From Curtobacterium luteum (GTDB lineage: Bacteria; Actinomycetota; Actinomycetes; Actinomycetales; Microbacteriaceae), in NCBI RefSeq assembly GCF_014646995.1, contig NZ_BMOI01000005.1, positions 163,257 through 227,256 of the forward strand: a stretch of DNA of 64,000 nt, written 5' to 3'. Position 1 is the stretch's first letter, and each line of letters opens with the position of its first letter. A program made the position numbers and the translations under genes. Shown here in pieces: positions 35,728 to 44,463 of the stretch. Under the pieces are notes generated by a model that was not told the origin of the DNA, made no database searches, and saw nothing but the letters and a program-made list of their open reading frames with translations.

Positions 35728-37086
35728 GTGACTGACACTGCCAACGACGCTCAGAAGACGGCCACACCGCCCACCACGCCCGTCCCCGTGAGCCCGGCTG
35801 CCGAGCAGCAGACCGCGACCGCGACGCTGACGTACCCGGGTGGCTCGGCGGAGTTCCCGATCCTGCCGAGCGTCGACGGTGCGTCCACGGTGGACATCTC
35901 GACCTTCAAGAAGCAGACGGGGATGAACACCCTCGACTACGGCTTCGTGAACACCGGCTCGACGAAGAGCGCGATCACGTACATCGACGGCGACCAGGGG
36001 ATCCTGCGCTACCGCGGCTACCCGATCGACCAGGTGGCGTCGAACTGCACCTTCCTCGAGGTCGCCTGGCTCCTCATCTACGGCGAGTTGCCCACCGCGG
36101 CCGAGCTGGAGTCCTTCGACGCGCGGATCCGGCGGCACACGCTGCTGCACGAGGACCTCCGTCGCCTGTTCGACGCCCTCCCGCACTCGGCGCACCCGAT
36201 GTCGGTCCTCTCCAGCGCGGTGAGCGCCCTGTCGACGTACTACGAGGCCGACATGGAAGTCGACGACCCCGAGAAGGTCGAGCTCCAGACCGTCCGGCTC
36301 CTCGCGAAGCTCCCGGTCATCGCCGCCTACGCGCACAAGAAGGCGATCGGCCAGGCGTTCCTCTACCCGGACAACTCGCTGTCGTTCGTCGACAACTTCC
36401 TCCGACTGAACTTCGGCACCATGGCCGAGACGTACGTGCCGAACCCGGTGCTGTCGAAGGCGCTCGAGCGGCTGCTCATCCTGCACGAGGACCACGAGCA
36501 GAACGCCTCGACCGCGACGGTGCGCCTGGTCGGGTCGACGAAGGCGAACATGTTCGCCTCGATCTCGGCGGGCATCAACGCCCTGTACGGGCCGCTCCAC
36601 GGCGGTGCGAACGAGGCCGTGCTCGAGATGCTCCAGCAGATCAAGGACTCCGGCGAGCCGGTGTCGCGGTTCGTCGAGCGGGTGAAGAACAAGGAGCGCG
36701 GCGTGAAGCTCATGGGCTTCGGGCACCGCGTGTACAAGAACTACGATCCGCGCGCGAAGCTCGTGAAGGAGTCCGCGCACGAGGTGCTCGAGGCGCTCGG
36801 CGTGCAGGACGACCTGCTCGACATCGCGATGGAGCTCGAGCAGATCGCGCTCGAGGACGAGTACTTCGTCAGCCGCAAGCTCTACCCGAACGTCGACTTC
36901 TACACGGGCATCATCTACAAGGCGATGGGCTTCCCGCCGCGGATGTTCACGGTGCTGTTCGCGATCGGGCGGCTGCCCGGCTGGATCGCGCAGTGGCGGG
37001 AGCTGAACAACGACCCGCTGAACAAGATCGGGCGTCCGCAGCAGCTGTACGTGGGGCACCCCGAGCGGGACCTGCCGGCGCGGTAG
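35728..37086 (+). CDS. gltA: Citrate synthase, 452 aa
   Basis: A type II citrate synthase condensing oxaloacetate and acetyl-CoA at the head of the TCA cycle. Active-site motifs are present: INALYGPLHGGANEAV, GFGHRVYKNYDPRA (histidine binding oxaloacetate) and the catalytic aspartate in YPNVDFYTGI. The N-terminus carries an extra Thr/Pro-rich stretch of about 25 residues. The GTG lies six bases after TAGGCT (35716-35721), suggesting a leaderless mRNA. The gene lies between dapC and dapD and supplies carbon to the cycle from which the lysine precursors also come. Confidence 0.97.
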   Translation: MTDTANDAQKTATPPTTPVPVSPAAEQQTATATLTYPGGSAEFPILPSVDGASTVDISTFKKQTGMNTLDYGFVNTGSTKSAITYIDGDQGILRYRGYPIDQVASNCTFLEVAWLLIYGELPTAAELESFDARIRRHTLLHEDLRRLFDALPHSAHPMSVLSSAVSALSTYYEADMEVDDPEKVELQTVRLLAKLPVIAAYAHKKAIGQAFLYPDNSLSFVDNFLRLNFGTMAETYVPNPVLSKALERLLILHEDHEQNASTATVRLVGSTKANMFASISAGINALYGPLHGGANEAVLEMLQQIKDSGEPVSRFVERVKNKERGVKLMGFGHRVYKNYDPRAKLVKESAHEVLEALGVQDDLLDIAMELEQIALEDEYFVSRKLYPNVDFYTGIIYKAMGFPPRMFTVLFAIGRLPGWIAQWRELNNDPLNKIGRPQQLYVGHPERDLPAR

Positions 37087-37121
37087 GCGTCGGGTGCGGT
37101 CCGGGGTCCGGGGTCGGTCGC

Positions 37122-37229
37122 GACACCCCGCTCAAGTCCGCCGAGCGGTCACGATCTGTCGGGTGGCGGCGCCGAGGACGACAGTTCTTGACCGTCCGGC
37201 GAACGTGAGCGGGGCGTCGTGACCGCTCG
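37122..37229. repeat. Nested inverted repeats between gltA and dapD (GTGAGCG element)
   Basis: Two interlocked inverted repeats fill this convergent gap. One has perfect 13-base arms (37142-37154 with 37217-37229); the other has arms matching at 15 of 19 (37122-37140 with 37200-37218) and contains GTGAGCGGGG. The same core occurs in the repeats at 4932 and 51017. No gene is seen in 37087-37376. Confidence 0.6.
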
Positions 37230-37311
37230 CACCGGCCGGCACAGGCGCACGGGTGCGTGCAGTCCGGCGCGCGGTGGGCGTGTTCACTGACGATCGCGAC
37301 CGCCACCGCCT

Positions 37312-37352
37312 GGAGGCCCGGTGCCGGTCGCGTGGACCGGCACCGGGCCTCC
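37312..37352. terminator. GGAGGCCCGG hairpin downstream of dapD
   Basis: Perfect 18-base arms (37312-37329 and 37335-37352) with a GCGTG loop. The left side includes GCCTGGAGGC (37308-37317). It begins 25 bases beyond the minus-strand dapD stop and is probably its terminator, also serving gltA from the other side. Confidence 0.85.
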
Positions 37353-37376
37353 GATCGGGTGCGCGTGCGCGTGGCG

Positions 37377-38342
37377 CTACGCGTGCAGCGCGGTGTTGAG
37401 CTGGATGCCCTGCCCCTGGCGCTGCAGGGCCTCGACCGCGCCGGTCACGGAGTTGCGGCGGAACAGGATGTTCGGCGTGCCCGACAGCTCGGCGGCCTTG
37501 ACGGTCTTCGCCGTTCCGTCCGGGTTCGGGGCGGCACCGACGAGGACGACCTTCGTGCCGGCCGTCACGTAGAGACCGGCCTCGACCACGGAGTCGTCGC
37601 CGAGGGAGATGCCGAGCCCCGCGTTCGCCCCGAGGAGTGCCCGCGCGCCGAGGGAGACGCGGTGGGTCCCGCCGCCGGAGAGCGTGCCCATGATGGACGC
37701 GCCGCCGCCGATGTCGGTGCCGTCGCCGACGACGACACCCTGCGAGACACGTCCCTCGATCATGGCGTCGCCGAGGGTGCCGGCGTTGAAGTTCACGAAG
37801 CCCTCGTGCATGACGGTGGTCCCGGGGGCGAGGTGTGCACCGAGGCGCACGCGGTTGGCGTCGCCGATGCGCACGCGGTCCGGCACGACGTAGTCGACCA
37901 GGCGCGGGAACTTGTCGATCGCGTGCACCGCGATCCCGGCCCGCTGGAGCGCCGGACGGAGGCGGGTGAGGTCCGCCGGGGCGACGGGGCCCGCGTTGGT
38001 CCACGCGACGATCGGCAGGTGCGCGAACACGCCGTCGAGGTTCACCTCGTTCGGGCGGACGTGCAGGTGGCTGAGCAGGTGCAGGCGGAGGTACGCGTCA
38101 GGCGTGCTCGCAGGGGCGGCGTCGATCGTGACCTCGGTCGTGACGGCCTCGATCGTGACGGCGCGGCGCGGGTCGTCGCCGACGTGCGCCTGCAGCTCGG
38201 CGGGGAACGCGGCGTCGGCGGGCACCGGGCCGAGGTGCGTCTCGGGGTACCAGGTGTCGAGCGTCGTGCCGTCGGCGGCGATCGTCGCGAGGCCGTGGCC
38301 CCAGGCGGTGGTCGGGCGGTCGGTGGCGGTCGTGTCGGTCAC
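37377..38342 (-). CDS. dapD: Tetrahydrodipicolinate N-succinyltransferase, 321 aa
   Basis: DapD succinylates tetrahydrodipicolinate, the step before DapC. The long actinobacterial form is recognised by the N-terminal domain and a left-handed beta-helix of hexapeptide repeats ([38 protein letters not shown]). [16 protein letters not shown] near the end is typical. The GTG at 38342 opens the conserved protein and lies seven bases after TACCCT. It is divergent from dapE with a 210-base region between, containing two degenerate GGAGGC repeat halves. Confidence 0.95.
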   Translation of the reverse strand: MTDTTATDRPTTAWGHGLATIAADGTTLDTWYPETHLGPVPADAAFPAELQAHVGDDPRRAVTIEAVTTEVTIDAAPASTPDAYLRLHLLSHLHVRPNEVNLDGVFAHLPIVAWTNAGPVAPADLTRLRPALQRAGIAVHAIDKFPRLVDYVVPDRVRIGDANRVRLGAHLAPGTTVMHEGFVNFNAGTLGDAMIEGRVSQGVVVGDGTDIGGGASIMGTLSGGGTHRVSLGARALLGANAGLGISLGDDSVVEAGLYVTAGTKVVLVGAAPNPDGTAKTVKAAELSGTPNILFRRNSVTGAVEALQRQGQGIQLNTALHA

Positions 38343-38552
38343 GGGACCAAGGGTACCGAGGTGCCGGAGCCGACCACCGTCCGGCTGGACGGCCTGTGGA
38401 TGACCCGTCGCGGGCCTCCAGGACGGCGCACACGCAGGCGCCCTGTCCCGGTGGGCCGGCCGGGAGGCACGCCCACCTGTGGACGAGCGGCCGACGTTCC
38501 ACAGGTGGTCGGCTCGGTGGGGGTGGCAAGGGTCGGCCGGTAGGCTGCCCGC

Positions 38553-39635
38553 ATGCCGGAGCCGCTCGACCTCACCGCCTCGTCCATCGACATCACGCGT
38601 GCCATCTGCGACATCGAGTCGGTGTCGGGCAACGAAGGCGCCCTCGCCGACGCGATCGAGGCGGCCCTCGCGCCGCTGCCGCACCTCGAGGTCACGCGCG
38701 ACGGCGACGCGATCGTCGCGCGGACGACCCTCGGCCGCGACCGCCGGGTGGTCATCGCCGGGCACATCGACACCGTGCCGCTCAACGACAACCTGCCGAC
38801 CGAGTTCCGCACGGCGGAGGACGGCACCGAGATCCTCTGGGGCCGCGGCACCGTCGACATGAAGGCCGGCGTCGCCGTGCAGCTGAAGCTCGCGTACGAC
38901 CTCGCCGAGCCGACGAACGACGTGACGTGGGTCTTCTACGACCACGAAGAGGTGAGCGACGCGCTGAACGGCCTCGGTCGCCTGGCGCGGACCCGGCCGG
39001 AGCTCCTCGCCGGCGACTTCGCCATCCTCGGCGAGCCGTCCGGAGCGCAGATCGAGGGCGGGTGCAACGGCAACCTCCGCGCCGAGGTCCGTGCGTACGG
39101 CAAGCGCTCGCACAGTGCCCGGAGCTGGATCGGCGACAACGCGATCCACAAGGCTGCTCCGGTCCTCGCGACGCTCGCGGCGTACGAGCCGCGCACGGTC
39201 ACGGTCGACGGGCTCGAGTACCGCGAGGGCCTGAACGCCGTGGGCATCACGGGCGGCATCGCCGGCAACGTGATCCCGGACGAGGTCATGGTCCACGTGA
39301 ACTACCGGTTCGCCCCGTCGCGTAGCGCGGACGAGGCCGTCGCGCACATCCGCGAGCTGTTCGACGGGTACGACGTGCAGATCGTCGACCTCGCCGCCGG
39401 CGCCCGCCCCGGGCCGGACGCGCCGCTCGCCCAGGAGTTCGTCGCCGCGGTCGGCGGTCCCGCGCCCCGGCCGAAGTACGGCTGGACCGACGTCGCCCGC
39501 TTCTCCGCCCTCGGGGTCCCCGCGGTCAACTACGGCCCGGGCGAGCCGGTCTTCGCGCACCACGACGACGAGCAGGTCCCGCTCGCGCAGATCACCTCGG
39601 TCGAGGACGGCCTCCGTCGGTGGCTGACCGCCTGA
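38553..39635 (+). CDS. dapE: Succinyldiaminopimelate desuccinylase, 360 aa
   Basis: DapE, an M20 zinc hydrolase, removes succinate from N-succinyl-LL-diaminopimelate, completing the branch shared with dapD and dapC. Metal motifs are visible in [26 protein letters not shown] and [28 protein letters not shown] lies in the dimer domain. [16 protein letters not shown] and [15 protein letters not shown] near the C-terminus fit DapE. The ATG lies six bases after TAGGCT (38541-38546). The downstream membrane-protein gene overlaps it by 16 bases. Confidence 0.95.
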   Translation: MPEPLDLTASSIDITRAICDIESVSGNEGALADAIEAALAPLPHLEVTRDGDAIVARTTLGRDRRVVIAGHIDTVPLNDNLPTEFRTAEDGTEILWGRGTVDMKAGVAVQLKLAYDLAEPTNDVTWVFYDHEEVSDALNGLGRLARTRPELLAGDFAILGEPSGAQIEGGCNGNLRAEVRAYGKRSHSARSWIGDNAIHKAAPVLATLAAYEPRTVTVDGLEYREGLNAVGITGGIAGNVIPDEVMVHVNYRFAPSRSADEAVAHIRELFDGYDVQIVDLAAGARPGPDAPLAQEFVAAVGGPAPRPKYGWTDVARFSALGVPAVNYGPGEPVFAHHDDEQVPLAQITSVEDGLRRWLTA

Positions 39636-40876
39636 CGACCGGCGGGACGCTCCGCGCACGGTCCCGTTCGGCCGTCCGGTGGCGAGCTCGCTACCGTGCG
39701 GTGCCGTGGTGGGCGCGGATCACCGTGGTCTACGTCCTCGCCCGCACCGTCACCACCGTGATGATGCAGGGCTTCGCGGCGGTGCAGTCGGCGAACTCGT
39801 TCACGGCCGAGCACCCGTCCTACCTGGCCTTCGCATCGATCTGGGACGGCGCCTGGTACCGCGTCATCGCCACCGGGGGCTACCCCTCCACACTGCCGGT
39901 GGACGCAGCCGGGCACGTCACCGAGAACGCGTGGGCCTTCATGCCGGCGTACCCGTTCCTCGTGCGCGGGCTGATGCTCCTCACCGGAGCGTCGTTCGAG
40001 GCGGTGGCGGTCACGGTGTCCCTCGTGGCGGGCTGGGGTGCGGCGCTCGTGTTCCGTCGGCTCGTCGGCCGCTTCCTCGATGCGCCGCGTGCGACGTTCG
40101 CCACCGTGCTGCTGTGCGTCGCGCCGACCTCGGTCATGTTCCAGGTCGCGTACGCGGAGGCGATGGGCCTGTTCCTCCTGCTGGTGGCGCTGCTCCTCGC
40201 GGTCGACCGCCGCTGGTGGACGATGCTCCCCGTGGTGCTGCTGCTCGGCATGACCCGTCCCACCGGCCTGGCGTTCGCGTTCTTCCTCGTGCTGTTCCTC
40301 GCGGTCTGGTGGTTCCGACCGGCATGGGTCCGTGAACCCGCCCGACCCACGCTGCGGTCCGCGCTGCCGCCGGCGCTCGTCGCGGTCGTCTCCGGGGCCG
40401 TCGGCCTCGCCTGGCCGGCGATCGCGTGGGCGGTGACCGGTGTGCCGAAGGCGTACACCGACACCGAGCTCGCGTGGCGCTCGTCGTACGTCGGGTGGGG
40501 CGAACTCGTGCCCTTCTCCCCGTGGGTCGAGGGGTTCGCCTGGTGGCTGGGCTGGCCGGGCGGCTGGGTCGCCGCGCTGGCGATCCCGATCGGACTCGCC
40601 GCGGTCGGAGTGCTCCTGTTCGTGCCGGCGGCGCGTCGGGTCGGACTCGAGCTGCGGCTCTGGGCGGTCGCCTACCTGGTCTACCTGCTCGCGGTGTTCT
40701 TCCCGCAGTCGAGCACGTGGCGGATCCTGCTGCCCATCGCGCCGCTGCTCGCCGTGGTGGCGCTGCCGCGGTCCAAGACCTACCGGGTGCTGTTGGTCGT
40801 CGTCGCGCTCGTGCTGCAGTGGGTGTGGCTGTACGCGAACTGGTGGGTCGACGGCTACGACTGGACGCCGCCGTGA
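39620..40876 (+). CDS. PIG-V-like membrane mannosyltransferase, 418 aa
   Basis: A polytopic membrane protein with about ten hydrophobic segments. The sequence [20 protein letters not shown] in the first extracytoplasmic loop resembles the PIG-V/GPI mannosyltransferase II signature, as in GT-C transferases using lipid-linked sugars. It may glycosylate a cell-envelope component; donor and acceptor are unknown. The GTG start lies inside the end of dapE (16-base overlap), indicating translational coupling, though function in lysine synthesis is not expected. A small CGGGAG-GCG-CTCCCG hairpin (40940-40954) follows. Confidence 0.75.
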   Translation: MADRLTTGGTLRARSRSAVRWRARYRAVPWWARITVVYVLARTVTTVMMQGFAAVQSANSFTAEHPSYLAFASIWDGAWYRVIATGGYPSTLPVDAAGHVTENAWAFMPAYPFLVRGLMLLTGASFEAVAVTVSLVAGWGAALVFRRLVGRFLDAPRATFATVLLCVAPTSVMFQVAYAEAMGLFLLLVALLLAVDRRWWTMLPVVLLLGMTRPTGLAFAFFLVLFLAVWWFRPAWVREPARPTLRSALPPALVAVVSGAVGLAWPAIAWAVTGVPKAYTDTELAWRSSYVGWGELVPFSPWVEGFAWWLGWPGGWVAALAIPIGLAAVGVLLFVPAARRVGLELRLWAVAYLVYLLAVFFPQSSTWRILLPIAPLLAVVALPRSKTYRVLLVVVALVLQWVWLYANWWVDGYDWTPP

Positions 40877-40980
40877 TCGGTGCGGCGCAGTCGCACGAGG
40901 CTGCTCAGCACGGCTGACCGCGCGGAGCGGCTGCCGCGACGGGAGGCGCTCCCGCCGACGCCGTCCGTCAGCGCCGTCCG

Positions 40981-42129
40981 CTAGTCCTCGGCCGGTTCGT
41001 GCCGCTCGATGCGCTCGATGTCGGACAGCGGCACACCGTCCTCCGGGCGCCACGCGGCCGCGGCGTTCACCATCGCGTTCACCGTGGCGATGAACGGCAC
41101 GGCGAAGAACGCGCCGACGACTCCGGCGATCGTCGTGCCGGCGGTGACGCCGAGGACGACGCCGAGCGGGTGCACCTTCACGGCGCTGCCGGTCAGGAAC
41201 GGGTGCAGGACGTGGCTCTCGAGCTGCTGCACGAGGACGATGATGCCGAGCATGATGAGCGCCGGCACCCAGCCGTTGAACACGAGCGCGATCACCACGG
41301 CGACGATGCCGGCGACGATCGCGCCGACGACGGGCACGAACGCGCCGAAGAACACGATGACGCCGATCGGGATCGCGAGCGGGATCTGCAGGATGAGCGC
41401 GCCGATGACCACGCCGAGCGCGTCGGTGATCGCCACGACGAGCTGCACGCGGATGAAGCTCGTGAGCGTCTTCCATCCGGCGTGACCGGCGACGTCGATG
41501 CGGGCGCGGGCACGTCGGGGGAAGATGCGGACGACCCACTGCCAGATGCGTGGCCCGTCGATGAGCACGAACAGCGTCGTGAAGACGATGATGAACAGCC
41601 CCTCGAAGACGTGGATCGCGCCGGAGCCCGCGGCGAGGAAGCCCGAGAAGATCGACGAGGCGTGCGACTGCAGGTAGTCGGAGCCGTCCGAGATCCAGCG
41701 GTTGACCTGGCTGGCGGTGATGCCGAACGGCTCCGAGGCGAGCAGCGTCTGCAGGGAGGAGATGCTGTTGTGCAGGCGCTTCTCGAGCGACGGCAGATCG
41801 TACCGGATCTGCGCGGTGACGATGAGCCCGAGGCCGCCGATCGCGACGAGCACCGAGACCAGGCTGGTGAGGATCGCGGTCCACTTCGGCCAGTGGTGCC
41901 GTCGGAGGAACGACGACATCGGGACGAGCAACGCGCAGAGCAGCAGCCCGATGAGGAACGGGACGACGATGTCCTGCAGGAGCACCACGAGGAGGACGAC
42001 GACGGCGAGGGCCGCGCCGACGACGAGCATGCGCCACGAGAACGCCGCGGCGATGCGCATGCCCGCGGGTACGGAGTCCTCGGCGGTTGCGGATTCGGCT
42101 CCGCGGAGCATTGAGCGGATGTTCGGCAT
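40981..42129 (-). CDS. AI-2E family transporter, 382 aa
   Basis: The protein has seven or eight membrane segments and the AI-2E (TqsA/PerM) family layout, with LLCALLVPMSSFLRRHHWPK near the N-terminus and a C-terminal block containing FGAFVPVVGAIVAGIVAVVI. Members export small signals or ions; TqsA exports autoinducer-2 in E. coli, but assignment of substrate from homology is unsafe. The ATG follows TAACCT (42136-42141) by six bases. It is divergent from the DUF3117 gene. Confidence 0.9.
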   Translation of the reverse strand: MPNIRSMLRGAESATAEDSVPAGMRIAAAFSWRMLVVGAALAVVVLLVVLLQDIVVPFLIGLLLCALLVPMSSFLRRHHWPKWTAILTSLVSVLVAIGGLGLIVTAQIRYDLPSLEKRLHNSISSLQTLLASEPFGITASQVNRWISDGSDYLQSHASSIFSGFLAAGSGAIHVFEGLFIIVFTTLFVLIDGPRIWQWVVRIFPRRARARIDVAGHAGWKTLTSFIRVQLVVAITDALGVVIGALILQIPLAIPIGVIVFFGAFVPVVGAIVAGIVAVVIALVFNGWVPALIMLGIIVLVQQLESHVLHPFLTGSAVKVHPLGVVLGVTAGTTIAGVVGAFFAVPFIATVNAMVNAAAAWRPEDGVPLSDIERIERHEPAED

Positions 42130-42216
42130 CCGCCAAGGTTAGGGAGGAAGGCCGCGAGAACGTCGCGTTTCGCGACCCCCAACCTGGGCGGTTTCGCAGT
42201 TGCCCCTCCGATACGG

Positions 42217-42222
42217 GATAAT
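42217..42222 (+). promoter_or_regulatory. -10 box for DUF3117 gene
   Basis: GATAAT, a close match to consensus, lies 35 bases before the ATG at 42257, allowing a short leader that carries the AAAGGGGA ribosome site. A clear -35 was not found at the usual spacing. Confidence 0.5.
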
Positions 42223-42256
42223 GGGACGGCATGTACTGCACGAAAGGGGACATCTG

Positions 42257-42427
42257 ATGGCAGCCATGAAGCCGAGGACCGGTGACGGGCCGATGGAGGC
42301 TGTTAAGGAGGGTCGACTCATCGTCGTGCGGGTTCCGCTCGAGGGTGGAGGCCGCCTGGTCGTCTCGGTCAACGATGCCGAGGCCAAGGAACTCCACGAC
42401 GCACTCGCCGAGGTCGTCTCGGCCTAG
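42257..42427 (+). CDS. DUF3117 family protein, 56 aa
   Basis: A short conserved actinobacterial protein: MAAMKPRTGDGPMEAVKEGR opens it and VNDAEAKELHDALAEV closes it. The middle (LIVVRVPLEGGGRLVVSV) forms strands. Its function is unknown. A clear ribosome site (AAAGGGGA) precedes the ATG, which sets it apart from most neighbours. It is transcribed alone between the divergent AI-2E gene and a strong terminator. Confidence 0.92.
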   Translation: MAAMKPRTGDGPMEAVKEGRLIVVRVPLEGGGRLVVSVNDAEAKELHDALAEVVSA

Positions 42428-42444
42428 TCCGTCGAAGCACTGAA

Positions 42445-42482
42445 CGACGGAGCCCGGAGCGCGTACGCTCCGGGCTCCGTCG
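42445..42482 (+). terminator. Terminator of the DUF3117 gene
   Basis: Perfect 17-bp stem (42445-42461 with 42466-42482) and CGTA loop, 18 bases after the stop codon. Confidence 0.88.
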
Positions 42483-42525
42483 CGTCCGGACCGGGGCCGT
42501 CGGTGGCGCCGGGCAGGATGTCCTC

Positions 42526-43266
42526 GTGCGCAGGTCCCACATGCCGATCACCCGGGTCGAGGAGTTCAACGACCCGGGTCCGATGCCCCGCGACGTCTGG
42601 CCGGCGACGCTGCCGCCCGTCCGGCAGCTGCTCGACGAGGGGCTCGACCTCGACCCCGTGACCGTGTTCGTCGGCGACAACGGCGTCGGCAAGTCGACGA
42701 TCGTCGAGGCGATCGCGCTGCAGTTCGGGATGGGGCCGGAGGGCGGCGGCACGGGCTCGCGGCACTCCACGAGACCGTCGGAGTCGATGCTGTGCGAGCA
42801 CATCCGCCTCCGTCGCGACTTCGGTGCTCCCCGGGGCGGGTTCTTCCTCCGCGCCGAGACCATGCACGGGTTCTTCACCCACCTCGAGGAGCACCCGAAC
42901 CTGAGCCGACCCGAGCCGGTGTTCCACGAGCGCAGCCACGGCGAGTCCTTCCTCGACTTCGTCATCGACCGTGCGCGGTGGCCCGGGCTCTGGATCCTCG
43001 ACGAGCCGGAGTCGGCGCTGTCGTTCTCCGGGTGCCTGGCCCTGATCGGCCTCCTGCAGTCCATCGTGGAGAGCGGTGTGGGCCAGGTCATCCTCTCGAC
43101 GCACTCACCGGTGCTGGCCGCGTTCCCCGGCGCGACGATCCACGAGGTGGGGGAGTGGGGGCTCCGCCGCACGGCATGGGAGGACCTGGACCTCGTCCGG
43201 CACCAGCGGTCGTTCCTCGAGTCCCCGGAACGCTACCTGCGCCACCTCCGTGACGAGGACGACTGA
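42526..43266 (+). CDS. Small AAA/ABC-type ATPase, 246 aa
   Basis: A stand-alone P-loop ATPase: Walker A GDNGVGKST (K56) and Walker B GLWILDEPES (D159, E160), followed by VILSTHSPVLAAFPGA with the switch histidine. This resembles soluble SMC/RecF-like 'AAA family ATPase' proteins without a coiled coil. The role is unknown. The GTG lies six bases after CAGGAT. There is no nuclease or toxin partner, so it should not be read as a defence gene on this evidence. Confidence 0.88.
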   Translation: MRRSHMPITRVEEFNDPGPMPRDVWPATLPPVRQLLDEGLDLDPVTVFVGDNGVGKSTIVEAIALQFGMGPEGGGTGSRHSTRPSESMLCEHIRLRRDFGAPRGGFFLRAETMHGFFTHLEEHPNLSRPEPVFHERSHGESFLDFVIDRARWPGLWILDEPESALSFSGCLALIGLLQSIVESGVGQVILSTHSPVLAAFPGATIHEVGEWGLRRTAWEDLDLVRHQRSFLESPERYLRHLRDEDD

Positions 43267-43303
43267 CCCTGACGAGCCCGACGACGTGACCCGAGGAGCC
43301 CGA

Positions 43304-43936
43304 CTACGCCGTGAGCTTGGTGAGCTGCAGCAGCCCGTCGCCGGCGGGCGACAGCGCACTCCGGACCGCACCGGAGGTCGACACCTCGGTGAGGAGCAGT
43401 CGGAAGTCGGTCGTCGCGCGGTCCCGCTTCACCGGGTCCGCCACGCGTCCCCGCCAGAGCGCGTGCGGCACCAGCACGGTCCCGCCGAGGCGTGCGAGCC
43501 GCAGTCCGTGCTCGACGTACTCGATCACGTGCTCCGGGTCGGCGTCGACGAGCACGACGTCGTACGAGGCCTCGTTCATCCGGGGGAGCACCTGGTTCGC
43601 CCGCCCGGGGATGAGCCGGATGCGCGCGGGAGCGGTGCCGGCGGCGAGGAACGCGTCCCGGGCCGCCTGCTGGTGGTCGACCTCGACGTCGATCGTGGTC
43701 AGGGTCGCCTCGGGTGCGCCGGCGAGCAGGTACAACCCGGAGACGCCGAGCCCGGTGCCGATCTCGATGATGCTCGTCGCCCGCGACGCCGCGGCGATCA
43801 CGCTGATCTGCGCACCGATGGCAGGGGAGATCGCCTCGGCCCCGAGCTCCAGCGAGTGCTCACGCGCGCGGGCGATCGTCTCGGGTTCGGCGACGATGTC
43901 CTCGGCGAACTTCCAGTTCGACTCTTTCTCTGACAC
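43304..43936 (-). CDS. O-methyltransferase, class I SAM-dependent, 210 aa
   Basis: The protein resembles caffeoyl-CoA O-methyltransferase-like enzymes: AdoMet-binding EIGTGLGVSGLYLLAG, TTIDVEVDHQQAARDAF and VLVDADPEHVIEYV with the metal-binding aspartate. The acceptor is unknown. Start at GTG 43936 was preferred because CGGAG lies five bases upstream; a GTG two codons earlier is possible. It is divergent from tatB, an arrangement common in actinobacteria. Confidence 0.9.
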   Translation of the reverse strand: MSEKESNWKFAEDIVAEPETIARAREHSLELGAEAISPAIGAQISVIAAASRATSIIEIGTGLGVSGLYLLAGAPEATLTTIDVEVDHQQAARDAFLAAGTAPARIRLIPGRANQVLPRMNEASYDVVLVDADPEHVIEYVEHGLRLARLGGTVLVPHALWRGRVADPVKRDRATTDFRLLLTEVSTSGAVRSALSPAGDGLLQLTKLTA

Positions 43937-44000
43937 GCACACTCCGTTCGGAGGACAACTCTACGGGTGATGCGCGGGGCGGACCGGTTACGCTCGTACC

Positions 44001-44369
44001 GTGTTCGACGGCTTCGAGAAGTTCCTGGTCATCGGGATCATCGCTGTCCTGATCGTCGGGCCGCAGCGCTTGCCCACGTACGCCGCGAAGCTCGCCGACT
44101 TCGTCAAGGCCGTCCGCCGGTTCGCCGACACCGCGAAGGAGCGGATGCGCGACGAGATGGGCCCCGAGTTCGACGATATCGAGTGGCAGAAGCTCGATCC
44201 CCGGCAGTACGACCCCCGTCGCATCATCCGTGACGCGCTGCTCGACAGCGGTGGCAGCGTCGCTGCCGTCGAGACGGCGCAGGTCACGGCGTCGAAGGTC
44301 CGCGCGACGGCACCCGTGGTGCCGCTCGCGGCCGGCGAGGCGGCCCCCTTCGACAACGAAGCCACCTGA
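44001..44369 (+). CDS. tatB: Twin-arginine translocase subunit TatB, 122 aa
   Basis: One N-terminal membrane helix (FEKFLVIGIIAVLIVGPQRL) with the G-P hinge is followed by an amphipathic helix (AKLADFVKAVRRFADTAKE) and a polar tail. This length and tail favour TatB, which with TatC forms the receptor for folded proteins carrying twin-arginine signals. TatC is not in the window. The GTG lies six bases after TACGCT (43989-43994), indicating leaderless expression. Confidence 0.88.
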   Translation: MFDGFEKFLVIGIIAVLIVGPQRLPTYAAKLADFVKAVRRFADTAKERMRDEMGPEFDDIEWQKLDPRQYDPRRIIRDALLDSGGSVAAVETAQVTASKVRATAPVVPLAAGEAAPFDNEAT

Positions 44370-44403
44370 CGACGCGGGCCGACGGTCCGGCAGGTGACCG
44401 GAC

Positions 44404-44451
44404 GACGGCCTGGAGGCCCGGTGCCAGCCGGCACCGGGCCTCCAGGCCGTC
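44404..44451. terminator. Longest GCCTGGAGGC inverted repeat
   Basis: Two perfectly complementary 22-base arms (44404-44425 and 44430-44451) enclose an AGCC loop. It occupies almost the whole gap between the convergent tatB and chitinase genes, and so is placed to terminate both. Both arms contain the decamer GCCTGGAGGC. Confidence 0.9.
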
Positions 44452-44463
44452 ACGTGGTGGCGT

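Noticed and set aside
42526..43266. Stand-alone ATPase as part of an anti-phage system
   Set aside because: No nuclease, reverse transcriptase or other effector lies beside it; neighbours are conserved housekeeping genes.
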